NCBI GenBank assembly: GCA_012064385.1
Contig: QRDG01000820.1
Location: forward strand, 620,001-684,000
Direction: 5' to 3'
DNA: 64,000 bases
Source: Puccinellia tenuiflora
Lineage: Eukaryota; Streptophyta; Magnoliopsida; Poales; Poaceae
Shown here: positions 46,917-58,603 of the stretch, in pieces
Numbering within the stretch: position 1 is the stretch's first letter
Layout of the letters: each line of letters opens with the position of its first letter
Program-made: the position numbers and the translations under genes
Notes under the pieces: model-generated
Seen by the model: only the letters and a program-made list of their open reading frames with translations
The model's database searches: none
What the model was told of the DNA's origin: nothing

Positions 46917-47052
46917 TTTTCACCGCGGTGGGGAACAGTTCACGCCATCCTCATTTCGCCGCCATCTCCTCTGCTTTCTCCTCCAGTACTGCTCCTCCAT
47001 TGCTGCTCTTGCGACCAGTTCTCCAGAGCTCTCTCCACTCTCCCGAGCGAAG

Positions 47053-50000
47053 ATGGGCTTGAAGAGAGCGAAGACCACCGAGGGCACCGCCACCGATGCG
47101 GACATGAAGAAGGTGGAAGGCGACTAGGTGAAGTCGTCGGTGAAGAAGACCGATCTCGAGAGCCTCCGCGCGCAAGGGCTGCTGCCGCCGGTGGACCAGG
47201 CGGCCGTGCGCGCTCCGGGAAAAGAGGTACTCCCCTCTCCTCGCGATGGGGAACGCGTTTGCTTCGTGGAGTTCCTTCCACGGGGTTTCGGGTTCCCCAT
47301 CCATGATTTTGTTCGTGGTCTCATGTTCGCTTATGGGATTCAGATCCACGATCTGACTCCCAACAGCGTCTTGAGCATCGCGAGCTTTATCGTGCTCTGC
47401 GAGTGCTTTTTGGGAATCTCTCCCAACTGGCTTCTCTGGAAGTCTCTGTTCCTCGTTCGCAAGAACGTTGGGAAGTCGAAGCAGGTCTACCCAGTCGGCG
47501 GCTTCAACATCCAAGTGCGTGGCGACACCACGTTCTTCCAGATAAAGAAATCCGACTCTGTCCAGAATTGGCGGAGGAAGTGGTTCTACGTCAGGTGCGA
47601 CCAAGAAGGCCTTCCCGACTTCGCGGCTGACCGCGCGTTGCAGAAGACGAAGGCGTGGACACACCCGCTGTCAAAGGAAGACAGGGAGGCGACCAAACCG
47701 CTGCTGGCACTCCTCCGCGATCTTCTGAAGACCCTTGGTCGCGGATCGGGTGGGGTGTACCTCATCGCGACCTTCTTCAGGCTCCGAGTGCAGCCACTCC
47801 GCCGCCGCGCCCAGCCAATGTGGGCGCGTGCATCCGGCGATGAACTTGGTGACGAAGAGGTCGAGTCGAAGGTGAGGAGCATCACCAGCCTCCGAGCCGC
47901 AGACACATGCAGCGTCAAGTGCCCGGTGCAGCTATATGGCCTCGACAATCCTGTGCCTGAGGTAAGTGTCTTGAACCTTGCTCGTCTTGGGCTTTCTTCA
48001 GTCGAATCTTATTTCTTGACTCGAATTTTTTGACAGGGTCGCTCCAGCTTTGTTAACCTTCCTCCGCTAATGGAGAACGGTCCTCACGCTGAAGCAGAGG
48101 TCGTGAAGGAGGACGAGGAGGATGACGACGAACTCCCTTCCGCCAACTCTCCGAGCAAAGAGGTGGAGGAGGATGATGAAGACGAAGAGCCGCTGCAGAA
48201 GCGGCGAAGGCGAAAGAGTGGCGAGTCCGCTTCGGCTTCGTCACCCGCAAAGCAGGTGGAGGTGGAGGACGTGGACGAGGCGAGCGAGTCGTCTTCGGGT
48301 GCCAGGTACACGAGCGACCCAACAGAGCCTTTGTTCGCGCCTCCGCTTAGCTCTGCGCCACCGACTAGGTTCGCGAGATTGCCCTCCGTCTCCGTGGGGA
48401 GCGATGATGATCAGGACGTCACCAGGTTAGTCTTTCAGCCATCATCTTGTGTTGTCGAGTGCCCTTTTTGCCTTTGCGAGTATTTGAATTGAATTATCCT
48501 GTCCCAGCAACCGCACTGGTGCTGCCGGTTCTTCGCCTCCAGAGACGGAGCATACTTCTGCTCCCGTGCTCGAGCGCACCGCGAAGGCGACCGAAGAAGA
48601 GCCGCAGGCGGGTGGCGCGTCGACCTTGAAGGCTTCGACCTCCTCCGTGCCAGAGAAGACTGCTGATGCGACCTCGGTGGACGCTGGATTGCTTGAGCAT
48701 GTAAGTTTCTCTTGACTCAGTCTACAGGATCTGTATCGGGTGCGCGAACAGCGCTCCCGATGGGAGTAGCCCCCGAAGATGTGCGTGACTAGAATAGTCG
48801 GGCACAGATTGATATCTTGTTCTGTGCACAGCCGTTTTGTCGCCAACTGCTGGAGGGAGCCAAGGCCTTTTTGCGGATGGAGAAGGAGAAGGACCGACTC
48901 CACGCTGCTTTGGAGCAAGCTAACAGTAAGTACTAACCCTTGTGTTCGAGTGGTGCTGCGACTGTCTTCATTATTGACTGCTCCGGTGATCCACAGGCGA
49001 GAAGGAGAGCCCGGCGAAGCGGGTCGCGGAGCTGGAGAGATCCCTGGGTGCAGCTCAAAAGCGTGAGCAAACCCGGGGTGATCTAGAGAAGACCCAGGTT
49101 GAGCGCTTGCTCACACTCGCCAATGCAATTGGAGGTAAATATCTCGGCTCATTGCCTACTTTGTCTTGTGTCGCTTTCTGATTTCTTACAAGTTTGGTCC
49201 TCTCTTCGTTGTTCAGAGCCGTGCGGAGGCGCTCCTCCGGAAGATACCTCCAGTGAGAATCTCGACCTGGAGAAAGCTGTTGGCGTTGTTGACCGCGCCT
49301 ACGCGTATGCTTCGGCTGCGCTGCAGCAATCGTCGGCGGCGCTGCAGAAGTCAAAGGGTGCCCTGGCGAGTGTGCACCGGAGCATCTTCCCCGACCAGCC
49401 GTCGTCGGTCGATGTTGATGCGCTTGCGGCTCCGTTTGAAGGCGAAGCGACCACCCTGGCGGACTTCACGCGTGCTCAAACGGTACGCGGCTCAGAGCTC
49501 ACTTTCCAGCTCCTACTTGGTCACCAAGTCGCAGGTGACTTTGAGAAGGTTGTCAGCGACTTCCCTCGGAGGCCTGACGGCAAGACCGCGTCCCTCAGCG
49601 GTGTGAAGGTGCAGGCGAGTCAGCTGGCTGAGAGGTTGATAGCCACCTTCGAGAGGAAGATCGCCAAGGCTAAGGAGTTGGCTTATAGTTTGCGGGTCTT
49701 CTGGCCGCGGGCAAGCTGATTCTGAAATGTGAATATGCGCCTTCGAGTCTTTTGTCATACTTTCTTCTAGAATGTGCTCTTTTCCTTGCTTGACACTGTC
49801 GAACTTGGCAGCCTGAGATGGGTGAGACTCCCGAGGTTGCTGGGGCCGCTGGTGTGGGTGAGGACGAGGATACTTCTTCGGCTGCACCCACTCGCCCTCG
49901 TCGTCAAGCTCCTCCAGCCCACGCGCGGAGCGCCAATGACCAACGAGTGTTCACCTACATGAGGAATAAGATTGTTGAACTTGAGTCGAAGGTGAGGACC

Positions 50001-50685
50001 GCCGAGTTGGAGTTGGAGCGCTTGAAGTCACGGCCTGCTGCGCCATTCTCACAGCGTGAGGAATTCCTTCTTGGCCAGATAGACCTGATCAGTCGACAAC
50101 TGCAAGGTTGGTCTTCTGACGCTTTGCTCTTGTTTCTTTATGTTTGCACTGTTCTAAGTACTGGGTCTTCATGCAGATGTGAATGCTGACCGGAAGGCCG
50201 AGCAGGGTCGAGTGGACGAGCGAGTGGATAGAGAAGCCGCCGGTGACTCACTCGAAGCTCGTCAATTTTGGTCGGACAAGTCCAAGGGCAGTGTACTTGC
50301 TAGGATGCTGGATCGCACCTGGCGGGCCGCTTTGCTCTTGGAAGGTTGCAGAAACACCCTCCTGCAGGTCAACAAGGTGTTCTTTCCGCACAACGAGCAT
50401 CCTAGCGGACTGGCTGCGCTGCTGGAGAGGTACAGTGAGGGTAAGGTCAAGGCGTTGAAGGAAGTTGTGCACACCCAGCTTGTTGCCGGGGCTAACGTGG
50501 CGCTGGCGTACGTTCGAATGCATCGGCCCCATCTTCCCTTGGACAAGGTGCTTGACGGCTTGCCTGGAGCAGGTGACTACGCCGATACTCTTGCGGCTGC
50601 GCATCAGATGATTCAGCAGGTCCAGGCCTTCAGCGAGCAGCTTGTGGGGCCGCTTGATGCGCCAAAGGAGGAACCTGTAGAGTAA
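47053..50685 (+). pseudogene. Antisense gene of the Tat-type Gypsy element (Transposase_28 / 'putative gypsy type transposon' domain), one early stop
   Basis: The start ATG at 47053 (MGLKRAKTTEG) is followed after 24 codons by TAG (47125-47127); the frame then continues in phase. The first exon (to about 47959) encodes the conserved domain (FLPRGFGFPIHDFVRGLMFA, then CECFLGISPNWLLW) known as a gypsy-type 'transposase' family of unknown function. Further exons, each with GT-AG borders, are about 48037-48426 (acidic, Ser/Glu-rich, with a KRRRRK nuclear-signal-like stretch), 48509-48700, 48831-48925, 48997-49134, 49218-49719 or shorter, 49815-50105 and 50177-50685. The later exons are rich in heptad-like Leu/Glu/Lys/Ala sequence, suggesting coiled coils. 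The stop is at 50683-50685. It would be transcribed against the retrotransposon. Confidence 0.75.
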
Positions 50686-50796
50686 GAATAGCAGTCTGTT
50701 GTTGTATGATGTTAGCTTGTAACGTAAATATGCATGTATGGATGCCCATGTGATGTTATTCACTTAATGTATAATGTGTGATTTTGCACTCGTAAA

Positions 50797-51853
50797 CCTG
50801 TATGGCGCGAGCCCCCGAGTGGTTCGAGAGGCGGCCTAGGATTTTCGAGTTATGCCTGTGCGGCGCAGCCCCCGAGTGATTCGAGTGGCGGCCTAGGCTA
50901 GACTTAGACCTGTATGGCGCGAGCCCCCGAGTGGTTCGAGAGGCGGCCTAGGATTTTCGAGTTATGCCTGTGCGGCACAGCCCCCGAGTGATTCGAGTGG
51001 CGGCCTAGGCTGGACTTAGACCTGTATGGCGCGAGCCCCCGAGTGGTTCGAGTGGCGGCCTAGGATTTTCGAGTTATGCCTATGCGGCGCAGCCCCCGAG
51101 TGATTCGAGTGGTGGCCTAGGCTGGACTTAGACCTGTATGGTGCGAGCCCCCGAGTAGTTCGAGTGGCGGCCTAGGATTTTGGGGTTATGCCTGTGTGGC
51201 GCAGCCCCCGAGTGATTCGAGTGGCGGCCTAGGCTGGACTTAGACCTGTATGGCGCGAGCCCCCGAGTGGTTCGAGTGGCGGCCTAGGATTTTCGAGTTA
51301 TGCCTGTGTGGCGCGGCCACCGAATGATTCGAGTGGCGGCCTAGGCTGGACTTAGACCTGTATGGCGCGAGCCCCCGAGTGGTTCGAGTGGCGGCCTAGG
51401 ATTTTCGAGTTATGCCTGTGTGGCGCAGCCCCCGAGTGATTCGAGTGGCGGCCTAGGCTGGACTTAGACCTGTATGGCGCGAGCCCCCGAGTAGTTCGAG
51501 TGGCGGCCTAGGATTTTGGGGTTATGCCTGTGTGGCGCAGCCCCCGAGTGATTCGAGTGGCGGCCTAGGCTGGACTTAGACCTGTATGGTGCGAGCCCCC
51601 GAGTGGTTCGAGTGGCGGCCTAGGATTTTCGAGTTATGCCTGTGTGGCGCGGCCCCCGAATGATTCGAGTGGCGGCCTAGGCTGGACTTAGACCTATATG
51701 GCGCGAGCCCCCGAGTGGTTCGAGTGGCGGCCTAGGATTTTCGAGTTATGCCTGTATGGCGCAGCCCCCGAGTGATTCGAGTGGCGGCCTAGGCTGGACT
51801 TAGACCTGTATGGCGCGAGCCCCCGAGTGGTTCGAGTGGCGGCCTAGGATTTA
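50797..51853. repeat. 112-bp tandem array (two 56-bp half units), 9.4 copies
   Basis: Units start CCTGTATGGCGCGAGCCCCC at 50797, 50909, 51021 and so on every 112 bp to 51805. Each consists of two related halves, one with GAGCCCCCGAGTGGTTCGAG and one with CAGCCCCCGAGTGATTCGAG, followed by GGCGGCCTAGG. Copies differ by single substitutions. The array lies between the integrase stop and the antisense gene of the Gypsy element. Confidence 0.95.
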
Positions 51854-52032
51854 AGTTGATTGCTCGCAGAGGAAGAAATGACGAGTCTTTTTCTTCAAAT
51901 ATCTTTATTGATTCTCGCAAACAGGCCGCCTCGTTAAAACCCTTCCAGTCCCCTTAGGTACCCTGGCGAGGGAAAGAGTGCGTAAGAAACCTGCTGCTAC
52001 TTAACAAGGTGAAGTTTACAAGCTGGGGTCGA

Positions 52033-52866
52033 TCAGGCGTAGAAGCGGCGTAGCTGTGCCACGTTCCACGGATTGCTGCAAACTGTCCCCGTCTTCGAGT
52101 CCTTCAAGCGGTAAGCTCCGTTGCCGATTGCCTCTGTCACAATGTATGGCCCCTCCCATGGGGAGGCGAGCTTGTGCACCTTCTTCTGCTTGAGCCGGAG
52201 AACCAGGTCCCCTGGGACGAATGCTCTAGGCCGCAGTCGCCGACCGTGGTAGTTGCGCAGGTCTTGCTGGTACACGGCTGTGCGGCTGAGGGCGATGTCG
52301 CGTGCTTCGTCCAGGACATCCACATCATCTTCAAGTGCTTCTTCCGCATCAGACTCGTCGTATGCCACCACTCGTGGAGCATCAAATTTGATGTCGCAGG
52401 GCAGGACTGCTTCGGCACCGTACACCATGAAGAATGGTGTATACTGGGTAGATCTGTTTGGCGTGGTGTGTAGGCTCCACAGCACACTTGGTAACTCCTC
52501 CACCCAGGCTCCTGCGGCTCGCTTCAATGGTACTCGCAGACGCTTCTTGATGCCTTTGCTGACTAGGCCGTTGGCCTTCTCGACTTGCCCGTTGGACTGC
52601 GGGTGCGAGACGGATGCATAACTGAGCTTGACGCCTTGTTCAGAGCAAAAATCCCTGAATTCTTCGGCTGTGAAGTTCGTCCCGTTGTCGGTGATGATGC
52701 CGTGCGGCACGCCGAACCTGAAGATGATTGACCTGATAAAGTTGACCGCTGAGGTTGCGGTTGAGCTTGTGATTGGGACCGCCTCGATCCACTTCGTGAA
52801 CTTGTCGACTGCCACTAGGAGGTGAGTGTGCCCGCCAGGGGAGGATTTCTTGAAGGGACCTACCAT
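52033..52866 (-). pseudogene. Gypsy integrase, N-terminally truncated by the LARD insertion
   Basis: 278 codons of integrase core and C-terminal domain. ITDNGTNF (Asp60) and SNGQVEKANG (Glu96), 35 residues apart, are the second and third catalytic residues. The frame opens at MVGPFKKSSPGG. In this family the first catalytic Asp stands just before that xxGPF motif, exactly where the inserted LTR now begins, so it is lost along with the reverse transcriptase. The C-terminal part has FVPGDLVLRLKQKK and WEGPYIVTEA, usual for Gypsy integrases. No chromodomain is seen, as expected for Tat. The apparent Met start is accidental. Confidence 0.92.
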
Positions 52867-52868
52867 GT

Positions 52869-55800
52869 TGTAACAGCCCCAGATTAGTACCCTAAAATAT
52901 GGGCCAATTTTTCACTTTTTGCTTTGCATTGCATCATGGCATTCATATTTAACTTGTTTTTTTTAAATAGAGCAACACTTGGAAATTAAAACTAGGGAAG
53001 CCAAACCTTTCCAAATTTCCAGATCAAATACAATACTCAATTTGGTGAAACCAATTATTCTTGAGTCTCCAAATTGTTCAGGAAACTCAAGGATATATTT
53101 TATAAATAATTGCCAAAGGCTAGATAATTAACAAGCAACTAAAATAAAATTAAGGATTCAATTTGGTTCAATTCAATTTATATTTTTGGGACCAAGTTAA
53201 ACTTCCCCAAAAATTCAAACTAAAATTATGGGGTGCTTCATTATTATAATATGAGCCTCCAGGAATATTTTCATAAATTATTGAAATGTACAAGTGCTCC
53301 AAATACATGCATTTTTGCAATTATCCAAAAATGACCATATTGAAATCTATGAACAAATGTGGGTCTAAACAATTTATTTCAGAGCACCAAATTTTGTGGA
53401 AACTCTTCATGTTATGGGGAGCCTCTGTGAATTGTTTCACAATTTTCCAAAATGGTTAAGGGCCTCAATAAAATCCCTAAAGTGCTACTGGTTTTAATAG
53501 AAAAAGGAAAATGCAAAAAGAATAAAAATCTGACAGGGGGGCCACCCCTGTCATCCTCCCCTCTCTCTTTCTTCCCCACTGTGGCGACAGGGAGGTCATT
53601 GGCGCCATGCCGCCGACGTGCCTCCCCTGCCCCACGCGCCATGCCGCTCTACCCTGGTGGTAAAGGAGGCCACCGACGGCGCCCTCGTGCTCCCCACCTG
53701 CCCCCTCTCGCTTTTCTCTCTCTCTCCCGCGATCCACCACGGCCGCCACAGCCTCCGAGCTCGCCGTCGATCTCCCCGTCGATTCCGGCCTCCCCGACGC
53801 AAGCTGCTGCCGCCACGAGCTCCGCCTCGCCTTCCTCTTCCCCCTGAAGCTAGGACCCGTGCTGGGACGCCTTCTGCCGTGCGAATCGACCCGCTCCCTT
53901 CCGCCGCCGGCCGCCGCTGCCCAAGCACGCATCTTCGTCGTCCGACCTCCTCCTGCCTTGCCGTGCGCGTCTTCACGTTCCTGGTAAGCCGGCGCACCTC
54001 CCCGTCCACTTTTCCCTCTCCCGCTCGCCCTCTACCGTGTCTGCGTCGTCGACCGTCACGGTTCGCCGCACAGGCCCGCCGCCGGCCATGCTACAACGAC
54101 CGCTAGGGTCCGTAGCTCCGCCACCAGCTCCCTTGCGACGCGCAGTGTGAAATGCCGCATCCCCTCCCTCTACCCCTCTTCCTCGGCCTTCGCTCACGCC
54201 GTCGGCGCGCTGTCGCCGCCGGCCACCACACGACGCGCGCGCACTCTGAACGCCCGGCCTTCCCCCCCGGCCTGACCGGCCACGAGGCCGGGGCCTTTCG
54301 GTCCCCTGCCCGGCCATATGGGCCGGCCCAGTGGCCGGGGCTCCTCGGTGTGTGGCCCGGCCATAATGGCCGGCCTGCACCCGGTCTGGCCGGCCTGCCA
54401 GGGGTTTTGTCCCCCCCTTTTTATTTTTTTTTAAACTGAAATTAAAATAGTTGATATGTATTCGAATAATGCATCAAAAATTGCAAACCAAATACCAAAT
54501 TGCTCAGAAAAACATTTCCTATCTTTTGGTAACATTGTCTTGCCCTTTGACTAAAAATTTTTGCTGTTTAATTATGAATTCCTAAATTGGCATAAATGAT
54601 AACAATTTGGGGAATTTCATAACTCGTTAAATATTTATCCAAAAATTATGAATTAGATATCAAAGTGATCAACATGTCAAATGCTATCAAACCATACACT
54701 TATCATGTCATGATCACAAACTTTTATGTGATGTATTTTATACTTTGATCAAATGAATTAAATTCAATTATTTAATTAATTTGTCAATTATTCATCGGTG
54801 CTCCGAAAATTACAAATAAAGTATCAAACTGTTCGGAATGACAAATCCTACCCATTCATATCATGTTCATGCATATTTGACCACTTCTCTAATAATTCGA
54901 TATTTTATAAAGAATGTGGCCACTAAGATAAATATGGGGTTGGTTCCAAATAATCGCACTAATTATTTGGCTCCTCATTTAAATTTGCTTTTAATTTATA
55001 TAATGATATCTTTGCACCAACTTGACATGTCATCATGTGATTGAGCATTGCATCTTGTGTTCGTGTGATTTATGTGTGCTTTGTATTTTCTTTGGGTAAC
55101 GATAGATTCCGGAGTCGAGGGTTCCCTCTCCTACCCCGACGAGCAATACTACGCTACCCGGCAGCAAGGCAAGAGATAACCTAACCTTCTTGGCATCTAG
55201 CATCCTATGCTTTTATCAAATTATTTTATCCACCATAATATTGCATGCGGTTCAAATGTCTTTTGGGTAAATAATAGGGAATCCTATGAATGCATGTTTT
55301 CCCGAGCCAATCACATGTATCCCTACCTATGAATCCTAGTGTTAATGTGTTGGCCGGATACAAATTTTAATTGTTGGTTATATGCTTAGCCATGCTTAGC
55401 AATGCTTAGTTGAGATAGATGCTTTATGTCCGTTATTTAATTCCATATTTATTGATGACGATGGAATGATTCGGGCATGGTGGATGAATGTAATGCTTAA
55501 TTAAATTGCTAAAGGCTTGGATGAGTTGCCCTCGGGGAGGGTGGTTTGCCTCATTCTTGCCGCCTAGGCTGAGAGTGCTTTTAGCTAGAACCAAGAAAAC
55601 GAGCGTGCTTCCGGAGGTGGGGGCATATGGAACCCCCTTTGACCGAATAAGTTGTGAGGGGCTTGTCAAGGGTCCTCTAGTTCGAGTTTTCCATTTGCGC
55701 GTGAGTTGTGTGGGTGGAAAAAGGAACGAGGATGGTGGTGTTTAGGAATGTGGCCGCGGGGCAGGGCGCTGAGAGCGCTGATCCTGTCCTTCCGCACACT

Positions 55801-56739
55801 GATGGTCCTTGAGTAAGCCTCATGCAATGTAAAGGTCTAACCGCGCCCGTTCGCCGGCCTTCCCCGGAAGAGGGCCAACTAGGTGAGCCGGACGGTACCG
55901 ATGGGTAAATTAGTACACCCCTGCAGGGTTTAATCTTTTCGAAAAGCCGTGTCCACGGTTATGGACAAACTCTTGGGAAAGGCGGATCAGCTCATAGAAA
56001 ACTTATAACCTAATTGATATGGCAGCTAAAGGTTGCATTAATCAACTTGAGATAAAGGTTCATTTCCTCGAGGGGGATTCGAGGGAGTGCCTTTGTGTGA
56101 GATGAGTGGTGATGGTTGCAAGTAGGTTCGCCGAGAACCGAAGATGATATTGATACTCTCTTACCCCTTTATAAAATACTCTGAGTAGACGAATGCCATG
56201 TGTCTTTTAAGTTTCGGTTTATGAAAGTTAGCTTTATGCAAAAGAACTACATTATACAGCTTTAGAGCCTCCGTCAGTCATTGGGCCTATATCGCCCTAC
56301 TAAACTTGCGAGTACATCGTACTCAGTCTCTCTTTGCTGCCTATATGATTTTGTATTTCAGAGGAGGACGACACCGAGCGACTAGGTGGTTTCTTCGTTG
56401 ACGTCGACTACTAGTCTGGGGTTCCCAGGTGGCAGCTTGGGACCGTGGAACAAGCTGGCTGGGGATGATGTTTATTTGTAGGCCTCTTAGGCCATATATT
56501 TGCTTCTTGTTGTTAGACAACACTACCCGCTTCCGCTTGTTGAATTGTAGGATCTGTGATCCTTTTGCCTTGTAATATTTGTATTCTTCTCGTTATATGA
56601 GTTGCTATATAAATGTTTTGTGTCATAGAGTCATGCTTTGTGCCAGTTCTGTTCCACAAGTCTCGATCTTTGTTTTATACATTGATGGTTGTGTTGACTA
56701 CATAGCCTCTCTGTATAATTCCGGGGTCGGGGCGTTACA
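52869..56739 (+). repeat. 5' LTR of the LARD
   Basis: This 3.9-kb LTR has an AT-rich first part, a GC-rich island (about 53520-54410) with open frames up to 162 codons, and an AT-rich remainder. The island's frames are Pro/Arg/Ser-rich and also occur in the second LTR because the LTRs are copies. That shows no selection by itself. A donor-like CTGGTAAGCC occurs at about 53980. Confidence 0.9.
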
Positions 56740-58603
56740 AGTTGGTATCAGAGCAGGACTGCCTGTAGGAAACCCGTTCTATTGGTCGATGTCGAGTCTA
56801 GTTCGTAAAAATTATTTTTACCTAAAAATGAGTTGTGAAAACCCTCCTAGGATTCTTTTTACTCCTTATCCAATTCACTCTGATCTCGGTGTCATCTTAC
56901 CTCTATTTGATTTTAAAGGTTCTTCTGATCATCGGCAAAGTTCTAAATCTTTAGGATCTCGAGGTTTGGGTTCCTACCTTTAGTTATTGGTTAACATGCT
57001 TGTCTAATTTCCGAAGATAAGAAGTATGGTGGTTCGTCGAGATACTCCTTTGCTTTAGACCAAGATCTTGAACCGAAGGTCCCGGATTGTGCTAGGGCTC
57101 AGGTGTAATGATTCGTGAGGGTTGACACCCTTGTGAGCATTATGCTATTGTGGGTCCCAGTGCATGAAGCTGATCTTTAACCCAAGATCTTTTCCGTTGA
57201 ACCCTGGTGCAAATGGTTAAACCATACATCAGGTTGGCAAAATCTAAAGTTAGTCTTCAAGCTCGAGGTGGCAGCCGTAATTGTTTTCCTCGACAAAACT
57301 CTTCTTCGTCACTAGCTTTGGCTAGGCTCTATGTCATGGAATCATCTGAATCACGACGGGATTGCTCTTAGTGAGTTTTTCCATCAATTTGTGATCCCTT
57401 CGATAACTCCTTTCCTGAAACCCTGTCGGCACTAGTTGTCGGAAGAGTGCTAACCCGGGCTTCTACAATATCCTAAATTGTTGTTAGCCCGTTCCTTAAT
57501 CCAAATCTTTTATCAGCCCCCTATCAATCTGTTGACAATCACGTTATCTTGCATTGGGGTGTTCTGATGCATGTTATTCTTGTGCTTCGTCAAGTCATTC
57601 CACTTCGGGATGTCAGGAGAAACAAACTCCGGTACCTCGTCCATATTTCGGGCAGGTCAGAGCTTTGTAAATCGCGGAATAGGAGCTTGTCTAGTTTTTG
57701 TTCCGTTCCACCTTGGAGTGTCACACTCTTCTATATCGAGAGGTCGTGCTTAGTCTCATGACGTACTCGGTGAAGTGATGCTCCTACCCATCCTTATCCA
57801 TCTACCTCCGAGCCTGTCGAGATCGAGAGTATTGAGGATGAATATCGTTGTGGTAATCGGAAATTCTTAGCAATTGTTATTGCTTTGAAGTCCATTCGTT
57901 CAGGTGCACCCTTCGGTCAACAAGTTAGACCCATGTCTAAACTCTTAAGACCACATCTTTTCCTTGAAAATCACCCACTATCCATGAGTATCATGGGTAG
58001 TTTATCCTAAAAGTTTCCCTAAGGTCCTTCCTCTATCTTCAAGTATGATTTTCTCTTGAGGATTGATTGAAGGCTATTCTGAAGCCGGAGTGTGATGTCT
58101 AGTATCTCAAGGAGAACCTCGCTACGGAGTTGCAAATATCTATCGGTCAATCCTCCTACTCCATCTATCTCGTGGCAATATCTCGTTATGAGGTTTTACC
58201 TCTCTATCTTTTGTGGACCAAGGCTGTATCTACCCCTCCTAGGTGAAACCAAGGTCTATCCCAATCGTACGGGCCATGTGTGAATCTACCCATCACGTTA
58301 GGACCCGAGCTCAATCTTATGGAAACCTAGGAATGTCTACAGCTTGGAGTCCAGAAGTTGTCCTATCCTATGCTCGACCTTTGTTTGGTCAAGTCGTCCC
58401 TTGTTCTCTCAATAACCTATGGTTTTGGGCAAGAGTCGTTTTGTCTATCACCCTAAGTTATCTCCTTCCTCCTTCCTCCTCTTTGGCATGTCATGTTAGT
58501 TAGCTAAATCTATGCAACGAGGAAGAGGTGTGTTGTCATGTTTCCCTCATCCCTACTTCTACTCTAGAATCTCGGGACGAGATTCCTGTAAGGGGGGTAG
58601 AAT
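56740..58603 (+). other. Internal region of the LARD, non-coding
   Basis: It begins with the tRNA-Met primer site (56743-56754) and ends at the polypurine tract. Frames are short, with no gag, protease, integrase or reverse-transcriptase motif in any frame I read. Confidence 0.75.

Larger units (their letters stand above)
45652..52868 (-). mobile_element. Tat-lineage Gypsy retrotransposon, 3' half, inserted in the Copia LTR
   Basis: The element lies on the minus strand. Reading it 5' to 3', there is the end of the integrase (52866-52033), a tandem array (51853-50797), an antisense multi-exon gene (50685-47053 on the opposite strand) and the 3' LTR (46074-45652). An antisense gene between the integrase and the 3' LTR is a known trait of Tat-type Gypsy elements such as maize Grande and rice RIRE2. 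The upstream part (gag, protease, reverse transcriptase, 5' LTR) is missing because the LARD at 52869 interrupts the integrase, and nothing resumes beyond it in this window. The probable target duplicate is GGTGA at 45647-45651. Confidence 0.85.

Noticed and set aside
56743..56754. tRNA-like TGGTATCAGAGC considered as part of a tRNA gene
   Set aside because: It is the primer-binding site three bases after the LTR end, complementary to the 3' end of initiator tRNA; no cloverleaf surrounds it.
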